Assembly: GCA_965369325.1 (NCBI GenBank)
Contig: CBDUQI010000232.1
Span: 1-8,720 of the forward strand
DNA from: CBDUQI01 sp965369325
GTDB taxonomy: Bacteria > Pseudomonadota > Gammaproteobacteria > Steroidobacterales > JBCBZW01
Reading direction: 5' to 3'
Length of the DNA stretch: 8,720 bases
Of the stretch, positions 5,219 through 8,720 are shown piece by piece. Every line of letters starts with the position of its first letter. Position 1 is the stretch's first letter. The position numbers were made by a program, and so were the translations under genes. Below the pieces are notes generated by a model. It made no database searches, had not been told where the DNA came from, and saw nothing but the letters and a program-made list of their open reading frames with translations.

Positions 5219-6826
5219 ATGGCAGTAATCCAGACGCAGCTTGATCTGCGTGGCGATGATTTTGCACGTAACGCGGACAACATGCGCACGCTGGTGGAGC
5301 AACTGCGCGAGCGGGTGCAGCAAACGCACCGCGGTGGCGGTGAGCGTGCGCGCACGAAGCACCTCAAACGCGGCAAGCTGTTGCCACGGCATCGAATTGA
5401 GGCGCTACTGGATCTGGGCAGCCCGTTCCTGGAGCTCTCCTCGCTGGCGGCCTGGGATATGTATGACAACCAGGCGCCCTGCGCTGGCGTGATCACCGGA
5501 ATCGGTCGGGTACACGGCACCGAGGTGCTAATTGTCGCCAACGATGCCACGGTCAAGGGTGGTACTTACTTTCCAATGACCGTCAAAAAACACCTGCGGG
5601 CCCAGCAGGTGGCGCTCGAAAATGACCTGCCGTGTATCTACCTGGTGGACTCCGGCGGCGCCTTTTTGCCACTGCAGGACGAAGTCTTCCCCGACCGGGA
5701 TCATTTCGGGCGCATCTTCTACAATCAGGCACAGCTCTCTGCACGCGGGCTCACCCAGATCGCGCTGGTGATGGGCTCTTGCACGGCCGGTGGCGCCTAC
5801 GTGCCGGCCATGTGCGATGAGGCCATTATCGTGCGCAATCAGGGCACTATCTTTCTGGGTGGACCACCGCTGGTAAAAGCCGCGACCGGCGAAGTAGTGG
5901 ATGCCGAATCGCTCGGCGGCGGCGACGTACACTGCCGCACCTCTGGCGTCACCGACTATCTCGCCGACAGCGACCAGCATGCTTTGCAGATCGCCCGCGA
6001 ATTGGTGGCCAATCTGAACACGCCCGCGCCGGTGGCACCGCCAAGAGCGCCACGCGAGCCGGCCTATCCGCCCGAGCAACTGTACGGCGTGATCCCCAGC
6101 GACACCCGCTACCCCTACGATGTGCGCGAGGTGATCGCACGCATTGTGGACGGCTCACAGTTTGATGAGTTCAAGCCGCTGTACGGCAAGACCCTGGTAT
6201 GCGGGTTCGCGCACATTCACGGATACCGCGTCGGCATCGTGGCCAATAACGGCATCTTGTTCTCCGAATCAGCATTGAAGGGCGCGCACTTCATTCAGCT
6301 GTGCAACCAGCGGCGTACACCGCTGCTGTTTCTGCAAAACATTACCGGCTTTATGGTCGGGCGCAAATACGAAAATGCCGGCCTGGCCAAAGACGGCGCC
6401 AAGATGGTCAACGCCGTGGCCTGTAGCACTGTGCCCAAGCTCACTGTCATCATCGGTGGCAGTTTTGGGGCGGGCAATTACGCCATGTGCGGACGGGCCT
6501 ATGGCGCTCGCTTTGTCTGGATGTGGCCGAATGCGCGCATCTCGGTGATGGGCGGCGAGCAGGCCGCCTCGGTGCTGGCGACGGTCAAACGCGACGGCCT
6601 GGAAGCCCGTGGCGAGCAATGGGAAGAGACCGATGAGGCCAACTTTCGCAGTGCCATCACCGAGCAATACGAAACCCAGGGCAACCCGTATCACGCCACC
6701 GCACGGCTGTGGGATGACGGCGTGGTTGACCCGGCCGATACCCGAACGCTGCTCGGTCTTGCGCTTGGTACCGTCGAGCGCAACAACGAAAAAGACATAC
6801 CCAACTACGGCGTATTCCGGATGTAG
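5219..6826 (+). CDS. liuB: 3-methylcrotonyl-CoA carboxylase, carboxyltransferase (beta) subunit LiuB
   Basis: It transfers the carboxyl group from biotin on LiuD to 3-methylcrotonyl-CoA, giving 3-methylglutaconyl-CoA; the active enzyme is a cytoplasmic alpha/beta complex. At 535 residues it is full length. It has the two crotonase-like halves of acyl-CoA carboxyltransferases: the N half (about 20-270) with VDSGGAFLPLQDEVFPDRD (143-161) and the oxyanion loop GSCTAGGAYVPAM (186-198), and the C half (about 290-535) with NITGFMVGRKYE (374-385) and GGSFGAGNYAMCGRAY (413-428). The aromatic/Trp pattern FVWMWPNARISVMGGEQAA (432-450) is typical of methylcrotonyl-CoA rather than propionyl-CoA carboxylases. 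GAGG lies six bases before the ATG. Its partner subunit is encoded two genes downstream, with a VOC gene between them. Confidence 0.95.
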   Translation: MAVIQTQLDLRGDDFARNADNMRTLVEQLRERVQQTHRGGGERARTKHLKRGKLLPRHRIEALLDLGSPFLELSSLAAWDMYDNQAPCAGVITGIGRVHGTEVLIVANDATVKGGTYFPMTVKKHLRAQQVALENDLPCIYLVDSGGAFLPLQDEVFPDRDHFGRIFYNQAQLSARGLTQIALVMGSCTAGGAYVPAMCDEAIIVRNQGTIFLGGPPLVKAATGEVVDAESLGGGDVHCRTSGVTDYLADSDQHALQIARELVANLNTPAPVAPPRAPREPAYPPEQLYGVIPSDTRYPYDVREVIARIVDGSQFDEFKPLYGKTLVCGFAHIHGYRVGIVANNGILFSESALKGAHFIQLCNQRRTPLLFLQNITGFMVGRKYENAGLAKDGAKMVNAVACSTVPKLTVIIGGSFGAGNYAMCGRAYGARFVWMWPNARISVMGGEQAASVLATVKRDGLEARGEQWEETDEANFRSAITEQYETQGNPYHATARLWDDGVVDPADTRTLLGLALGTVERNNEKDIPNYGVFRM

Positions 6827-6833
6827 TTTCGCC

Positions 6834-6845
6834 GGGCGTGAGCCC
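6834..6845 (+). other. Small GC hairpin with GNRA-type loop ahead of the VOC gene
   Basis: GGGC (6834-6837) and GCCC (6842-6845) enclose the loop GTGA, directly abutting the AGGAG ribosome binding site at 6846-6850. In RNA this would be a four-pair stem capped by a GUGA tetraloop. It could influence processing or translation between liuB and the VOC gene, but it is short enough to be coincidental. Confidence 0.25.
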
Positions 6846-6850
6846 AGGAG
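6846..6850 (+). promoter_or_regulatory. Ribosome binding site deciding the VOC start
   Basis: AGGAG lies eight bases before ATG at 6859. An in-frame GTG at 6838 would add seven residues, but it lies upstream of this site and outside the family homology, so ATG 6859 is the start. Confidence 0.75.
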
Positions 6851-6858
6851 TAAACCTG

Positions 6859-7299
6859 ATGCAATATCTGCATACGATGCTGCGAGTCAGCGACCTCGAC
6901 GCGTCACTGGAGTTTTACTGCAACAAACTCGGGTTAGTGCAAATCAGCCGCAAAGAGTACCCCAAGGGGCGTTTTACGCTGGTGTTCCTGGCCGCAGCAC
7001 AGGATGTAGAGCGCGCCCGGCAGCATCAGGCCCCCATGGTGGAACTCACTTACAACTGGGACCCGCAGGAGTACGGCGGCGGACGCAACTTCGGGCATCT
7101 GGCCTTTCGGGTCGAGAACATCTATCAGGTGTGCACCCAACTAATGGAGGCCGGGGTCACGATTAACCGCCCGCCCCACGATGGGCATATGGCGTTCGTG
7201 CGCTCTCCCGATGGCGTGTCGATCGAGCTGCTGCAACAAGGCGAGGCACTGGCGCCCGCCGACCCGTGGCAGAACATGTCCAACACCGGCAACTGGTAG
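6859..7299 (+). CDS. Glyoxalase-I-like VOC (vicinal oxygen chelate) metalloprotein
   Basis: This 146-residue protein has two beta-alpha-beta-beta-beta modules of the VOC fold. Four metal ligands of the glyoxalase I type are in place: histidine 5 (LHTMLRV), glutamate 62 (VELTYNWD), histidine 80 (FGHLAF) and glutamate 123 (IELLQ). It closely resembles bacterial lactoylglutathione lyase at the start and around ELTYNW. The loop before the last strand (PPHDGHMAFVRSPDG, 105-119) is shorter than in Escherichia coli GloA by roughly four residues and lacks its KGGTT element, so it belongs to a related subfamily often annotated simply as VOC or lactoylglutathione lyase. It lies 32 bases after liuB and 70 before liuD, in the slot where the hydratase gene liuC is found in Pseudomonas. 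A true substrate is not known to me. It may detoxify methylglyoxal or act on a CoA or 2-oxo intermediate of leucine catabolism. The fold is certain; the reaction is open. Confidence 0.85.
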   Translation: MQYLHTMLRVSDLDASLEFYCNKLGLVQISRKEYPKGRFTLVFLAAAQDVERARQHQAPMVELTYNWDPQEYGGGRNFGHLAFRVENIYQVCTQLMEAGVTINRPPHDGHMAFVRSPDGVSIELLQQGEALAPADPWQNMSNTGNW

Positions 7300-7369
7300 C
7301 GACCGGCGCAACCTCAGCGCGCGACAGCACCCATGCACGCGAATCAACACGGCGGCGAATCGGAAGCGT

Positions 7370-8720
7370 ATGTTTAGCAAAGTTCTAATAGCCAACCGCG
7401 GCGAAATCGCCTGCCGCGTTATCCGCACCTGCCGGCGCATGGGCGTGCGCACAGTCGCCGTGTACTCAACGGCCGATGAAGGGGCGCGCCATGTGCAGAT
7501 GGCCGATGAGGCCTGGCCGATCGGCCCGCCCCAGGCCAGCGCCTCCTACCTGAACATGGATAAATTACTGCAAGTGGCGCACGACAGCGGTGCCGACGCC
7601 GTTCACCCCGGCTACGGGTTTTTATCGGAGAACGCGCCGTTCGCGCGGCGCTGCGCGCAGGCAGGCATCCAGTTTATCGGCCCGGACGCGCGCACCATTG
7701 AGTTAATGGGCTCCAAAGCCGAATCGAAAAAACTAATGGTGAATGCTGGCGTGCCGACCGTGCCCGGCTACCACGGCGATGCCCAGGACGAGCAAACCCT
7801 GCTGGAGCAGGCCGCCGGCATCCAGTTCCCGTTGCTGGTAAAAGCCAGTGGTGGCGGCGGCGGCAAGGGCATGCGTATCGTGCATGAGGCCTCGCAGTTG
7901 CAAGCGGCCATTGCCGGCGCCCGCCGTGAAGCGCTCAACGCGTTTGGGGACGATCACCTCATTATCGAACGTTTCGTCGAGCGCCCTCGGCATATTGAAT
8001 TCCAGGTATTCGGCGACACCCACGGCAACATCGTGCATTTGTTCGAACGCGAATGTTCCTGCCAGCGTCGCTACCAAAAAATCATTGAGGAGACACCCTC
8101 CCCGTTTTTGGACCCATCGCTGCGTGCCGCCATGGCCAAAGCGGCTGTGGATGCAGCCGACGCCGTGGAGTATGTGAACGCGGGTACGGTGGAATTTATC
8201 GTCGGCGAGGACCGCCAGTTTTACTTTCTGGAGATGAACACGCGGCTGCAGGTGGAACATCCGGTAACTGAAGCAGTCACCGGCCTGGATCTGGTGGAAT
8301 GGCAACTGCGGGTGGCCAGCGGTGAGGCCTTGCCGCTGGCGCAGGACGCCATCACGAGCAGCGGCCATGCGATTGAGGCGCGCATCTACGCCGAGCGGCC
8401 TGAGGATAACTTCCTGCCTGCCACTGGCACCATTGAGCAGTTTGTCCGCCCGCCCGCACAGGGCCCTGCCCCAGGTCATGTGCGTATGGATCACGGCATC
8501 ACCGACGGTGCGCAGATAAGCGTGCACTACGATCCGATGATTGCCAAGCTCATCTGCCATGACCGCAACCGCGCCGACACCATCGCCCGGTTGCGCGAAT
8601 CGCTCGCCCGCACCGCCGTGTTCGGGCTGGACACCAACATCACCCTGCTACGGCGCCTGAGCGGGCACGAAGATTTCGCCGAAGGCCGGATCGACACCGG
8701 TTATATCGACCGCGCCGACC
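7370..8720 (+). CDS. liuD: 3-methylcrotonyl-CoA carboxylase, biotin-containing (alpha) subunit LiuD, N-terminal part
   Basis: Four hundred and fifty codons are open from the ATG to the window edge. They cover the biotin carboxylase domain, which uses ATP and bicarbonate to carboxylate biotin for LiuB. MFSKVLIANRGEIACRVIRT opens the domain, HPGYGFLSENA is at 79-89, and the ATP-grasp region has lysine 158 and the glycine loop GGGGGKGM (161-168). ERECSCQRRYQK has lysine 237. Metal-binding glutamates are at 275 and 288 (FLEMNTR), with QVEHP at 294-298 and arginine 338. FGLDTNI at 418-424 is typical of acyl-CoA carboxylase alpha subunits. The rest, a linker domain and a biotinyl domain with the MKM motif (about 200 residues more in homologues), lies beyond the right edge. 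GGAAG at 7362-7366 is a close-spaced ribosome binding site. The methylcrotonyl rather than propionyl assignment follows from LiuA and LiuB alongside. Confidence 0.93.
   Translation, partial: MFSKVLIANRGEIACRVIRTCRRMGVRTVAVYSTADEGARHVQMADEAWPIGPPQASASYLNMDKLLQVAHDSGADAVHPGYGFLSENAPFARRCAQAGIQFIGPDARTIELMGSKAESKKLMVNAGVPTVPGYHGDAQDEQTLLEQAAGIQFPLLVKASGGGGGKGMRIVHEASQLQAAIAGARREALNAFGDDHLIIERFVERPRHIEFQVFGDTHGNIVHLFERECSCQRRYQKIIEETPSPFLDPSLRAAMAKAAVDAADAVEYVNAGTVEFIVGEDRQFYFLEMNTRLQVEHPVTEAVTGLDLVEWQLRVASGEALPLAQDAITSSGHAIEARIYAERPEDNFLPATGTIEQFVRPPAQGPAPGHVRMDHGITDGAQISVHYDPMIAKLICHDRNRADTIARLRESLARTAVFGLDTNITLLRRLSGHEDFAEGRIDTGYIDRAD

Noticed and set aside
5528..6079. Minus-strand open frame of 183 codons opposite liuB
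   Set aside because: It lies antisense to a highly conserved carboxyltransferase domain and arises from third-position GC bias.
6859..7299. Calling the VOC gene methylmalonyl-CoA epimerase
   Set aside because: The opening LHTMLRV motif and the ELTYNW segment match glyoxalase I-type proteins, and nothing around it belongs to the methylmalonyl-CoA pathway.
7733..8560. Long minus-strand open frame of 275 codons opposite liuD
   Set aside because: It is the shadow of a fully conserved biotin carboxylase domain on the plus strand; its translation has no recognisable domain.

Overview
The window reads as chromosome of a GC-rich proteobacterium, most likely a gammaproteobacterium. The evidence is a LiuR-type MerR regulator heading a leucine/isovalerate (liu) operon, GC-biased third codon positions, and a neighbouring gene start resembling DUF3450, a family usually found beside TonB transport systems. 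Genus is not assigned. No tRNA, rRNA, CRISPR array, insertion sequence or phage gene is visible.

Layout. Positions 1-176 (minus strand) hold the first 58 codons of a secreted DUF3450-like protein that runs off the left edge. Positions about 177-1126 are gene-poor; they contain several small inverted repeats, a T-run hairpin and weak promoter-like sequences but no convincing gene. Leucine dehydrogenase (1140-2213) follows. It has a good -10 box so close to its ATG, and no Shine-Dalgarno, that the transcript is probably leaderless. A hairpin at 2234-2253 separates it from liuR (2320-2703, GTG start). Then come liuA isovaleryl-CoA dehydrogenase (2749-3933), an acetyl-CoA acetyltransferase (4001-5179), liuB methylcrotonyl-CoA carboxylase beta subunit (5219-6826), a glyoxalase-I-like VOC protein (6859-7299), and the first 450 codons of liuD, the biotin-carrying alpha subunit of the same carboxylase (7370 to the right edge). 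All are on the plus strand with gaps of 32-70 bases and good ribosome binding sites.

How the genes work together. Leucine dehydrogenase converts leucine to 4-methyl-2-oxopentanoate. A branched-chain 2-oxoacid dehydrogenase, not in the window, would make isovaleryl-CoA. LiuA oxidises this to 3-methylcrotonyl-CoA, and LiuB plus LiuD carboxylate that to 3-methylglutaconyl-CoA. The hydratase (LiuC) and HMG-CoA lyase (LiuE) are not present here and presumably lie downstream or elsewhere. The thiolase would split the final acetoacetyl-CoA to acetyl-CoA. LiuR probably controls itself and the operon through two ACGT-based palindromes (2290-2305 and 2715-2730), each placed just after a -10 element, an arrangement that suits simple repression.

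Most of this is a known pathway. The points that deserve attention are the VOC gene sitting between liuB and liuD where liuC is commonly found, loss of a normally conserved active-site lysine in leucine dehydrogenase, its probable leaderless expression, and the operator architecture. I did not find an evident wholly new system.
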